From positions 1 to 6,415 of the forward strand of contig WRIM01000034.1 of the NCBI GenBank assembly GCA_009782725.1: a stretch of DNA of 6,415 bases, in the 5' to 3' direction. This DNA is from Alphaproteobacteria bacterium (GTDB taxonomy: Bacteria > Pseudomonadota > Alphaproteobacteria > Rs-D84). Position 1 is the stretch's first letter, and the number at the start of each line of letters is the position of its first letter. Positions 1 to 6,018 of the stretch are shown here, one piece after another. The notes under the pieces are model-generated. The model ran no database searches. It worked only from the letters and a program-made list of their open reading frames with translations, and was not told where the DNA came from. The position numbers were made by a program, and so were the translations under genes.

Positions 1-1363
1 GAATACTGTCTTCGTCGACAATCACGGTTTTGCCGGATTTTATGCGAACTTTTTCAAGGGCGGCGGCCACATCACGCTGACCAAACATGCGTTCGTCGAA
101 AATCGGCTGGACGCTTCTGACAACGCATAATTGGTTTGCAATGATTTCCGAATTGCAAATCGCAATTATCGGCATATCCGGCCGGCGGCACGATATTTCA
201 CGCGTTTTGTTCCCGTCGCGGTCGAATATTACGATTGCGGTCGCTTTGTTTAAATACGCCATGCTGACCACGCTGCGCGACCAATCGTTTTCGGGGCTGC
301 GGTCTACCCTTGCCCATTCTTGGCTGTTCTCTATTCCGTCTTTGTCCGCGGCGTAAAGTATTTTCGCCATTGTTTGGACGGCTTCTAACGGATGCTCTCC
401 AATTGTTGTTTCTTCGGACAACATTGTGGAATCAGAGCGCAGGTAAGACGTAGTCGCCACGTCGGATATTTCTGCGCGAAGCGGGAATTCCGAATGAACC
501 ATGCTGCTTAGCATTTGCGTCGCAATAATCACGGGGCGATTTTTGCGCCGGCACATGCGGGTTAAATTCCGTTGAATCGCGGGGATTTGCTCATAAGGCA
601 TCTCTACCGCCAAATCTCCGCGGGCGACCATTGCGACGTCCGCGACGTTTAGAATTTCTTCGGCGCGCTCTACCGCTTGGGGTCGTTCGATTTTCACGAT
701 GATTTTAATCGGCGCAGCGGTGCGTTCGGTTATAAAGTCGCGCACTTCGGATATATCTTCGGGCTTTTGCACGAATGAAATTGCGACATAATCCGGCTTT
801 TTGGTAAGGGCGTATTCCAAATCCGCGCGGTCTTTGGGGGTCAAAACGCTTGTCTCGATTTCCGTATCCGGAAGATTAAACCCACGCCTTGACCATATTT
901 CATCGCCGCGGACGACGCGCGTTGTGATGCTTATCTTTTTTCCGGTTTTCTTTTTCTCGACCACTTCCAACTCTATTTTCCCGTCGTTCAGCAAAACGCG
1001 GTCGCGCACATCCAAAGCGGTCAAAACGTCGATATCCGGCAATTGCACTCTTCCCCCGTTGCCGGGTTTCGGGTCGTTGTCCAGCACGAATTCTTGGCCT
1101 ATGGTCAATGGATAATGGTCTTCGGTTTCAAAATTGCCGATTCTGTGCTTTGGCCCCTGTAAATCCGCGATAATTGCGACCGGAATCCCCAATTCTTTCG
1201 AGATTTTCCGGATTTTATCAAAGCGCGCGCCTTGGACGTCGCCCGTATCATGGCTGAAATTCAAGCGGCACACGTTAACACCCGCCGCAATCATAGATTT
1301 CAGCGTTTCATAGCCTTCGGATGCCGGCCCGATGCTTGCCGTTATTTTTGTCATTTTTGGCAT
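1..1363 (-). CDS. pyk: Pyruvate kinase, 3' end cut by window edge
   Basis: Catalyses phosphoenolpyruvate + ADP to pyruvate + ATP, the last step of glycolysis, in the cytoplasm. I translated it from the minus strand: 454 codons are open from the ATG at 1363 to the left edge, with no internal stop. Visible family landmarks are the N-terminal TKITASIGPAS strand, RLNFSH (residues 33-38), DLQGPK (67-72), the catalytic lysine K224 in KIERP, metal ligands E226 and D250 (in ARGDL), and T282 in ATQML. The B domain is roughly residues 73-173 and the C-terminal domain starts near 345. Family members are about 470-480 residues, so only some 15-25 residues should be missing. K72 together with L68, Q69 and I75 is the combination known from potassium-independent enzymes. 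The first ATG is preferred because GGAA lies 7 bases upstream; the in-frame ATG at 1354 lacks such a site. Identity is very secure; potassium independence is inferred. Confidence 0.97.
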   Translation of the reverse strand, partial: MPKMTKITASIGPASEGYETLKSMIAAGVNVCRLNFSHDTGDVQGARFDKIRKISKELGIPVAIIADLQGPKHRIGNFETEDHYPLTIGQEFVLDNDPKPGNGGRVQLPDIDVLTALDVRDRVLLNDGKIELEVVEKKKTGKKISITTRVVRGDEIWSRRGFNLPDTEIETSVLTPKDRADLEYALTKKPDYVAISFVQKPEDISEVRDFITERTAAPIKIIVKIERPQAVERAEEILNVADVAMVARGDLAVEMPYEQIPAIQRNLTRMCRRKNRPVIIATQMLSSMVHSEFPLRAEISDVATTSYLRSDSTMLSEETTIGEHPLEAVQTMAKILYAADKDGIENSQEWARVDRSPENDWSRSVVSMAYLNKATAIVIFDRDGNKTREISCRRPDMPIIAICNSEIIANQLCVVRSVQPIFDERMFGQRDVAAALEKVRIKSGKTVIVDEDSI

Positions 1364-1446
1364 TTTATAATTCCATTTTTCTTGATTTTATTAATTTCAA
1401 TGGTAACATACCGGAATCTAAAAAACAATAGAAGAAAGGGAAGATC
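1364..1446. promoter_or_regulatory. Divergent pyk/gapR intergenic region
   Basis: These 83 AT-rich bases separate two divergent genes, so they must hold both start signals unless transcription enters from elsewhere. The plus-strand promoter is the clearer one (see separate entry). On the minus strand I see TTGAAA (1400-1395) followed 17 bases later only by a poor -10, AATGGA, so I do not call a specific pyk promoter. A GGAA element at 1371-1374 (read on the minus strand) is the likely pyk ribosome binding site. Confidence 0.6.
1382..1409 (+). promoter_or_regulatory. Candidate sigma-70-type promoter for gapR
   Basis: TTGATT (1382-1387) and TAACAT (1404-1409) are separated by 16 bases, and the -10 is preceded by TGG, an extended -10 (TGn) arrangement. 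It would give a leader of roughly 30 bases before the gapR ATG at 1447. The gene has a good ribosome binding site, AAAGG at 1435-1439, 7 bases before the start. The call rests on consensus matching in AT-rich DNA, so chance similarity is possible. Confidence 0.45.
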
Positions 1447-1695
1447 ATGAAACAAGCAAATCACGGCGCGATTGATAACAAACAATTGCTTACCATTATT
1501 GAACGCGTTGAAAAACTGAACGAAGAAACCGCCGCAATAGCAGCCGACATCAAAGAAGTCTATACCGAAGCCAAATCGGCCGGGTACGACCCGAAATATA
1601 TCCGCCAGATGATACGCCTGCGCAAGCTTGACCCAGATGAATTGGATGAATCCGACGAATTGATTAAAATGTATCGCAGCGCGCTTGGGCTTTGA
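1447..1695 (+). CDS. gapR: GapR-family (DUF2312) nucleoid-associated protein
   Basis: This 82-residue protein matches the GapR/DUF2312 family by the pattern IIERVEKL (17-24), IKEVYTEAKSAGYD (35-48) and IRLRKLD (56-62), closed by the typical short C-terminus ending SALGL. GapR of Caulobacter (89 residues) binds overtwisted, AT-rich DNA, marks positive supercoils ahead of replication and transcription, and assembles around DNA as an oligomer using lysines in its helices. Basic residues K36, K43, K50, R53, R57, R59 and K60 are present here in the corresponding stretch, so the DNA-binding face appears intact. The N-terminus is shorter than that of Caulobacter. The ATG is supported by AAAGG 7 bases upstream. 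It is divergent from pyk and overlaps the next gene by four bases, so the two plus-strand genes are probably co-transcribed. The family assignment is strong; the function is carried over from Caulobacter. Confidence 0.92.
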   Translation: MKQANHGAIDNKQLLTIIERVEKLNEETAAIAADIKEVYTEAKSAGYDPKYIRQMIRLRKLDPDELDESDELIKMYRSALGL

Positions 1696-2009
1696 AAAAA
1701 TTTACCCGTAATATCGAAGATTTTACATGCCTGAATTGCGGGCGGGCCGTTGCCGGCAACGGATATACCAATCATTGCCCCGAATGTTTGTACTCGCGCC
1801 ATGTGGATATAAATCCGGGCGACCGGGCGTCAAGTTGCGGTGGCGCAATGCGCCCGATTGGGGTTGAGACCACAGGCGGCACAAACATAATCATCCATAA
1901 ATGTGAAAAATGCGGACATGTTATGCGCATTCGCGCAAATGATAATGATAATATGATTGCCATTATAAAACTTTCCGCCGATAATGATTTTGTGTTTGGG
2001 AAAAAGTGA
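1692..2009 (+). CDS. RNHCP-domain zinc-ribbon protein
   Basis: This 105-residue protein matches the RNHCP domain family, whose biochemical function is not established. It has three CxxC pairs: C13/C16 (CLNCG), C29/C32 (NHCPECL) and C71/C74 (CEKCG), plus C49, H28 and H37, which suggests one or two bound zinc ions. Other family hallmarks are GNGYTNHCP, HVDINPGDR (37-45), CGGAMRPIGVE (49-59) and a DNDN segment (84-87). The family's eponymous RNHCP reads TNHCP here. The start is taken as TTG at 1692, which overlaps the gapR stop as TTGA; the N-terminal KKFTRNIEDF matches what I expect before the first CxxC, and no ATG or GTG upstream of C13 gives a better start. There is no strong ribosome binding site, so translation is probably coupled to gapR. 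The stop codon touches the stop of the convergent gene. No signal peptide or membrane segment is seen, so it is probably cytoplasmic. Confidence 0.85.
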   Translation: MKKFTRNIEDFTCLNCGRAVAGNGYTNHCPECLYSRHVDINPGDRASSCGGAMRPIGVETTGGTNIIIHKCEKCGHVMRIRANDNDNMIAIIKLSADNDFVFGKK

Positions 2010-2648
2010 TTAACACTTGCGAAGCCCCGTTTTAGGGTCTATCCATACTTGCTCGGCCGCAAGGTTCATCATGGGAAGGTCGCTTTTGCTGTCCGAATAG
2101 GCGCGAACGACGACGTATTTATTTTTCCCAAAAATCGCGCGCAATATTTTTACTTTGTTTTCTCCATAGGCAAAAAATTTGAATTTCCATGGGCGGGTTA
2201 ATTCCACATCCGAACATATTATGTAATCGAATCCCATGTCTTCGACCAACGGCAAAAGAAGGTACGCCGGGCTTGCCGAAATCATAATTACTGTGTTGCC
2301 CGCCGCGCTTTCCGCCGCGACGCGTTCCGCCGCCCAGCCGAATCGGCTTTGCTTATATTCCGCGATAAATCTTGGCGCGAATTTTTTAACCATATCGTGC
2401 GTCAAATACATGCGAAGCATCTGCCGCCAGATTAAATCGAATTTGGTAAGGCATTTTATGCAAAATATCTTCTTTGCAATAAACGTAAAAAATTGCAAAA
2501 CAAATGCAGACGCGACAATGGGCGAAAACAACCACGGCCGCATCGAATGCGCGAAACAATATTTAAAGAATCCGATATTCGCATCCCCCGCAGACAGCGT
2601 GCCGTCGAAATCGAAAAGAACAAGTGATTGCTGATTTGTTTTTTTCAT
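2010..2648 (-). CDS. HAD-IB family phosphatase, PgpC-like
   Basis: A 212-residue haloacid-dehalogenase-fold phosphatase of subfamily IB. Motif I is DFDGT with nucleophile D13 and acid/base D15. Motif II is the S124 segment (ISASP). Motif III is probably K165 (GENK). Motif IV is YSDSKSD with D186 and D190. A hydrophobic stretch around residues 37-63 replaces a soluble cap and suggests membrane association. The length, this hydrophobic segment, and the ending YSDS...D.P followed by a short PxTGxL tail all resemble E. coli PgpC (YfhB, 211 residues), which dephosphorylates phosphatidylglycerophosphate in phospholipid synthesis. Phosphoserine phosphatase-like or other lipid-phosphate activity remains possible. 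I chose the ATG at 2648 over an upstream in-frame ATG at 2714, because it has AAAGGA at proper spacing and the protein then begins just before motif I; the longer version would read through a terminator-like hairpin. It lies downstream of the RND pump on the same strand, but is probably separately transcribed. Confidence 0.85.
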   Translation of the reverse strand: MKKTNQQSLVLFDFDGTLSAGDANIGFFKYCFAHSMRPWLFSPIVASAFVLQFFTFIAKKIFCIKCLTKFDLIWRQMLRMYLTHDMVKKFAPRFIAEYKQSRFGWAAERVAAESAAGNTVIMISASPAYLLLPLVEDMGFDYIICSDVELTRPWKFKFFAYGENKVKILRAIFGKNKYVVVRAYSDSKSDLPMMNLAAEQVWIDPKTGLRKC

Positions 2649-2654
2649 ATAGTT

Positions 2655-2660
2655 TCCTTT
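2655..2660 (-). promoter_or_regulatory. Ribosome binding site fixing the HAD phosphatase start
   Basis: On the minus strand AAAGGA lies 6 bases before the ATG at 2648. It decides between this start and the in-frame ATG 66 bases upstream (2714), whose extra 22 codons cross a perfect hairpin and encode no family-specific sequence. Confidence 0.75.
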
Positions 2661-2665
2661 TACAC

Positions 2666-2694
2666 ATAATAACATAAAAACCAAATCGCCGCAA
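2666..2694 (-). promoter_or_regulatory. Possible promoter for the HAD phosphatase
   Basis: Minus-strand TTGCGG (2694-2689) and TATTAT (2671-2666) are spaced by exactly 17 bases. The -35 lies inside the preceding terminator hairpin. The predicted transcript would begin near 2659, leaving a very short leader that starts at or within the ribosome binding site; that is a weak point. It is offered only as the best candidate in this gap. Confidence 0.25.
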
Positions 2695-2703
2695 AGCGGC
2701 GAT
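2676..2703 (-). terminator. Rho-independent-type terminator after the RND permease gene
   Basis: A perfect 8-bp stem, ATCGCCGC / GCGGCGAT, with a 3-base loop (2685-2703) is followed in the minus direction by a T-rich tract, TTTGGTTTTT. The polarity suits transcripts coming from the permease gene that ends at 2821. The T tract is interrupted by GG, so efficiency may be partial. In the plus direction the stem is followed by A residues, so it should not terminate plus-strand transcripts. Confidence 0.6.
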
Positions 2704-2733
2704 AAAAAAATCAAATATTTCTAATTCGTTAGG

Positions 2734-2805
2734 CCGGCTTGCGGGTGACGTCGGGGGCGTAGTGTATTAAACATACATGAGCCCCCGACGACGCCCGCAA
2801 TGCGG
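2734..2805. repeat. Long GC-rich inverted repeat after the RND permease gene
   Basis: The left arm has TTGCGGG (2739-2745), three unpaired bases, then CGTCGGGGGC (2749-2758). The right arm has the exact complements GCCCCCGACG (2781-2790), three unpaired bases, then CCCGCAA (2794-2800). A further 3-bp pairing closes the outside (2734-2736 with 2803-2805) after a 2x2 mismatch. The 22-base loop contains a small inner dyad, TGTAT / ATACA (2763-2767, 2772-2776). It begins 15 bases after the permease stop codon and has no T tract, so it is not a canonical terminator. It could protect the 3' end of the mRNA, help termination, or be a copy of a dispersed palindromic element; I cannot tell from one copy. 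Confidence 0.8.
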
Positions 2806-2820
2806 TTTCGGACGAGGTAA

Positions 2821-5800
2821 TTAGTTCTTTTTTCTGACGCGTTCCATTAACGTAAATACCGCCGGGGTCAGAAAGAACGTCCAGAATAACGATGCCAAAA
2901 TTCCGCCGATAATAACCGCGCCCATGGAGACTTTGACCCCGTCGGCCGCCCATAATTGCGGAACCAATCCTGCGACAACCGCGATCGTCGCCATTAACAG
3001 CATGCGTTTTTTATCAACAAACTGCTCCCAAAGGGCTTTGGTTGCGGGGACGCCTTTTCGCATTTCTTCCAATGTAGGCTCAAGTATAAGTATGTTCGTA
3101 CTTACCGAGAGTCCCACAAGCATAATCACGGAAAGCATCGCCGCGATATTTATATTCGCGCCGACCAAGAACATTAATATGAATACTCCGACAAAGCTGG
3201 TAAGTATCGATGTCGCTATGGTAAACGGATGAACCAAAGAATTCAATATAGCGGCCAACACCATGAACGTTAAAATCGTCGCAAGTAGAAATGCGCGGCC
3301 CATTTCGGAACTTGATTCCGCCTGAATCTCGGACATGCCGCCGAATGCGGCGCGGTATCCGGATGCGAATTCTATTTTGGACAATTCGGCTTCTATTTTT
3401 TTCTGAACCGGGCCGATTGTGGATTTGCCCAAAACTATGTTTATTTCCGTGATTCTTTCTTTATCCACGCGCCGAATGTCCGACGTGCCCATTCCTGATT
3501 CTATTTTGCCAATCTCGCCCAATGCGACCAATCCTTTGGGCGTTGCGACAAAGATGCTTTCGAACATATCCCCGGTTTTATACGCTTTGTCGAATTCTAT
3601 CATAATCGGATATTCTTGGCCCTCTTCTTTGTACTTGTACGAATCGTTTCCGAAAAGCGCCGTGCGAAGCGCGGTTCCCGCCGTTTGATTATTCACGCCC
3701 CAGAATTTCATATTTTCCGGGGTGGGCACGAATTTGAATTCCATGCCTGGTCGCGGCGCAGAATTCATCGCCGATTGGATTTCCGGAATATTATTCAATA
3801 CTTCGATTATTGTGTCCGCGTATTCCAAACGCTTTGCATCATCCGCGCCGTATACGTTCAACACCATGTCGGCGTTGGATGCGCCCGACATTGCTTGACC
3901 TGCGCGAATTGTGACTTCGATTCCGGGAATGTCGGATACGGCGGGAAGTATTTTCCGCGCGATGACTTTGTCGGAATCGTGTCGACCCGAACGCGGGACA
4001 AGACCGATTTTCATATTGATGTTTTGCAACCCGCGCTCTCCAATTTTTGCGGATACATATTCTATGTCGGAGAACCCTGAAAGACGCGATTCTATTTCTT
4101 TCACTACCTCTTCGGATTTTGCAAAAGTACTGTTCGAGGGCCCACGCACGGTCATCGTGATTTCGTTCATGTCCGTCGACGGGGCGAATTCATTTCCAAC
4201 CCACCGCATCGGTATCACGGATATAACCAAAGCCAACGCCGCAACGCCGACCGCGCGCCACGGATGATTTATCTGCCAATCGAAGAAAGGCCGAAACCAA
4301 GCAAGCGGTTCGCGTTTTGCGGCTTTCTGTTTGCTATCCGTTTTTTTGGTTTTTAAATCTTGCGGCTTTTTCTTTTTTAATATTTTCGCAATCATCATCG
4401 GCGTCAAAGTGAACGAGAATATAGAAGACAACACCGTAAGGTATACGACGCTTAGCCCGAATTGCTGCATAAACTGGCCGGCGATTCCGCCCATGAACGC
4501 AAGCGGCAAGAACACGACGGCGTGCGTCAACACGGTTGCGAATATTCGAACCGCAACTTTTTTGGTTCCGATTACCGCGGCGTCTTCGGGGGAATACCCC
4601 TCTTCTATCAGGCCCAACGCCGATTCGATAAGTATTATCGCGTCGGTAATCAAAGTACCCAACGCCGTCGCCATGGCAAGCAATGTCATCGCGTTAATAC
4701 TGAACCCGGACGCGTCCATGAAATAAAATCCCGCGACCAACGATGCCGGAATCATAATGCCGGCGATTATCGTCGTGCGCCAATTGCGCGTGAATACAAG
4801 AAGAACGATAACGGTCAAAAACAACCCAAGAATAATATCGCGCACGGTTCCGTCCGTTTCATGCTGCACCGCTATGGAAGAATCCGAAATAATCTGCATG
4901 ACGGGCGCCGCCATATTTTGCCCCGCAAAGTATTCGGACATGGCCCCTTGGAACCTGTCCATATTTTTTCGCAAATCGCGGGATATTTTGATCGCGTTTC
5001 CGTCATTGGCCTTTACAACCGATAATATCAAAACGTCTTCGCCGTTAAAGCGCGCGCCGGTCTCGATGTCAAGCGCTCCGTCGGTCACGGTCGCAACATC
5101 GCGCAGTTTGAACAAAGCGCCTTCGGTCGTCGAAATCTGTAAATTTTTTATATCGTCGACATTGCTAAACTCGCCGACAAATCTTACCGCGTTGGAACTG
5201 ACCCCTGATTCCAATCTTCCGCCCGGAACATTCAAATTGCTTGCGCCTAATGCGCCGACTATGTCGAATACCGTGGCGCCCCGCGCAGCAAGCAGCTCTG
5301 GATTCATAGACACGCGCACGGCGCGGTTAATACCGCCGAATACCGACACGCTTGCCACCCCGGGAAGAGAGGTAATTTGTTGGGACAAAACATCGCTTAC
5401 AAAACGTTCGGTCACCTTGGCGTCGCCGCCGGATATCACGATATCAATGACGGATTCTTGAAGCGGGTCAAGCTTTTCGACAACCGGCTTTCTCATCGCT
5501 TCGGGAAATTCGTTGGCAAGCGCGTCAAGCTTTGCCTTTACCTCGGCCGATTTGTCGTTCACATTCACGCCCAAATTAAATTCGGCCATGACATGCGCCC
5601 CGTTTTCAAATGCCTGGGACGAGATTTTTTTAATCCCCGCGATTTCCGATATCGCGTCTTCGGTACGTTTTATAACTTGGGATTCGATTTCGGACGGCGA
5701 CGCGCCGGGATAAACAAACATCGCCGTCACAAACGGAAAGTCCACGGATGGACGCGATTCTACATTCATCTTTGGGAACGATACGATACCCAGCACCACA

Positions 5801-5856
5801 AAGAATAAAACGAACATTACGGTGGTTACGGGATTTTTAACAAAAAACTTAATCAT
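2821..5856 (-). CDS. RND-family efflux permease (AcrB/ACR_tran type)
   Basis: A complete 1011-residue inner-membrane exporter of the resistance-nodulation-division family, expected to act as a trimer with the adjacent adaptor. It has the family's twofold repeat. TM1 is at about 10-28, followed by a periplasmic porter region with YPGASPSEIE (49-58) and LDPLQE (129-134). TM2-6 lie at about 339-490 and TM7 at about 533-551. A second porter region follows to about 855, and TM8-12 lie at about 856-1007. A lysine-rich cytoplasmic linker joins the halves (about 491-515). The length is close to AcrB (1049). Compared with AcrB's proton relay, the TM4 aspartate pair reads T404-D405 and the TM10 lysine position reads S919, while R951 appears to match the TM11 arginine; coupling may differ. 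The ATG at 5856 has GAGG 6 bases upstream and gives a normal N-terminal MIKFFVKNPVTT. Substrate cannot be predicted: drugs, lipids, bile salts or metabolites are all open. Confidence 0.96.
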   Translation of the reverse strand: MIKFFVKNPVTTVMFVLFFVVLGIVSFPKMNVESRPSVDFPFVTAMFVYPGASPSEIESQVIKRTEDAISEIAGIKKISSQAFENGAHVMAEFNLGVNVNDKSAEVKAKLDALANEFPEAMRKPVVEKLDPLQESVIDIVISGGDAKVTERFVSDVLSQQITSLPGVASVSVFGGINRAVRVSMNPELLAARGATVFDIVGALGASNLNVPGGRLESGVSSNAVRFVGEFSNVDDIKNLQISTTEGALFKLRDVATVTDGALDIETGARFNGEDVLILSVVKANDGNAIKISRDLRKNMDRFQGAMSEYFAGQNMAAPVMQIISDSSIAVQHETDGTVRDIILGLFLTVIVLLVFTRNWRTTIIAGIMIPASLVAGFYFMDASGFSINAMTLLAMATALGTLITDAIILIESALGLIEEGYSPEDAAVIGTKKVAVRIFATVLTHAVVFLPLAFMGGIAGQFMQQFGLSVVYLTVLSSIFSFTLTPMMIAKILKKKKPQDLKTKKTDSKQKAAKREPLAWFRPFFDWQINHPWRAVGVAALALVISVIPMRWVGNEFAPSTDMNEITMTVRGPSNSTFAKSEEVVKEIESRLSGFSDIEYVSAKIGERGLQNINMKIGLVPRSGRHDSDKVIARKILPAVSDIPGIEVTIRAGQAMSGASNADMVLNVYGADDAKRLEYADTIIEVLNNIPEIQSAMNSAPRPGMEFKFVPTPENMKFWGVNNQTAGTALRTALFGNDSYKYKEEGQEYPIMIEFDKAYKTGDMFESIFVATPKGLVALGEIGKIESGMGTSDIRRVDKERITEINIVLGKSTIGPVQKKIEAELSKIEFASGYRAAFGGMSEIQAESSSEMGRAFLLATILTFMVLAAILNSLVHPFTIATSILTSFVGVFILMFLVGANINIAAMLSVIMLVGLSVSTNILILEPTLEEMRKGVPATKALWEQFVDKKRMLLMATIAVVAGLVPQLWAADGVKVSMGAVIIGGILASLFWTFFLTPAVFTLMERVRKKN

Positions 5857-5878
5857 GGCTTGCCTCGCTTTGCTTCGC

Positions 5879-5913
5879 AGATACTAGATACTAGATAGTA
5901 GATATTAGATAGT
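5879..5913. repeat. Heptamer array, left arm (AGATANT units)
   Basis: Five consecutive 7-bp units fit AGATANT on the plus strand, starting at 5879, 5886, 5893, 5900 and 5907 (sixth base C, C, G, T, G). A decayed sixth unit, AAATATG, follows to 5920. The array ends 22 bases before the permease start codon, so in the minus-strand transcript it lies in the leader just upstream of the ribosome binding site. Confidence 0.9.
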
Positions 5914-5922
5914 AAATATGAC

Positions 5923-5940
5923 TGTCTATTATAGTAGACA
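5923..5940. promoter_or_regulatory. Dyad 1, operator-like, overlapping a TATAAT
   Basis: TGTCTATTATAGTAGACA has 6-bp outer arms (TGTCTA / TAGACA). On the minus strand its centre reads TATAAT (5933-5928), a perfect -10 hexamer pointing toward the permease. The possible -35 elements are poor: CAATTG at 17 bases or TTGATT at 14. A regulator bound here would cover the -10. A hairpin in the mRNA is the alternative reading. Confidence 0.5.
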
Positions 5941-5954
5941 ACTTATAAATCAAT

Positions 5955-5972
5955 TGTCCATTCTAATGGACA
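5955..5972. promoter_or_regulatory. Dyad 2, diverged copy of dyad 1
   Basis: TGTCCATTCTAATGGACA matches dyad 1 at 14 of 18 positions and starts 32 bases from it. Pairing extends two bases further out on each side (5953-5974), so the arms reach 10 bp, ATTGTCCATT / AATGGACAAT. The T/A to C/G difference at positions 5 and 14 keeps the pair. A shared CTTATA follows both copies (5942-5947 and 5975-5980), which points to an old tandem duplication. Confidence 0.5.
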
Positions 5973-5983
5973 ATCTTATATCT

Positions 5984-6018
5984 ATTATCTACTATCTAGT
6001 ATCTAGTATCTATTATCT
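5984..6018. repeat. Heptamer array, right arm (ANTATCT units)
   Basis: Five perfect units of the complementary form ANTATCT start at 5984, 5991, 5998, 6005 and 6012, with a decayed unit TATATCT at 5977-5983. The last units overlap the 3' end of the adaptor gene and supply its stop codon (TAG, minus strand, 6005-6003) and about its last four codons. Confidence 0.9.

Larger units (their letters stand above)
5879..6018. repeat. Large imperfect palindrome built from two opposed heptamer arrays
   Basis: The left AGATANT array and the right ANTATCT array are inverted relative to each other. Positions 5879-5899 are exactly complementary to 5991-6011 (21 bp); pairing continues inward with mismatches through 5900-5913 and 5977-5990. 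The roughly 63 bases between the arms carry two smaller dyads. It fills nearly the whole adaptor-permease gap and extends into the end of the adaptor gene. A cruciform in DNA or a long stem in the mRNA is possible. Confidence 0.85.

Noticed and set aside
87..1115. Plus-strand open frames opposite pyruvate kinase
   Set aside because: They are antisense to a clearly coding frame and show no family motifs.
1560..1963. Minus-strand open frames opposite gapR and the RNHCP gene
   Set aside because: They lie opposite two recognised families and contain no motif of their own.
2649..2714. N-terminal extension of the HAD phosphatase to an ATG at 2714
   Set aside because: It would translate through the terminator-type hairpin and adds 22 residues before motif I; the ATG at 2648 has a good ribosome binding site.
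2729..2953. Minus-strand open frame of 74 codons overlapping the RND permease 3' end
   Set aside because: Most of it lies over the permease C-terminal codons in another frame and the rest crosses the GC-rich inverted repeat; it has no recognisable domain and no independent support.
2924..5808. Many plus-strand open frames opposite the RND permease, up to 234 codons
   Set aside because: Long antisense frames are common opposite codon-biased genes; none shows a domain, and the permease frame is continuous over 1011 codons.
5879..6018. CRISPR array
   Set aside because: The units are 7 bp and directly tandem with no spacers, and the second array is inverted; no cas genes are in view.
5879..6018. 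Insertion sequence remnant or transposon ends
   Set aside because: There is no transposase fragment or target duplication that I can see, and the arms are made of tandem heptamers rather than unique terminal sequence.
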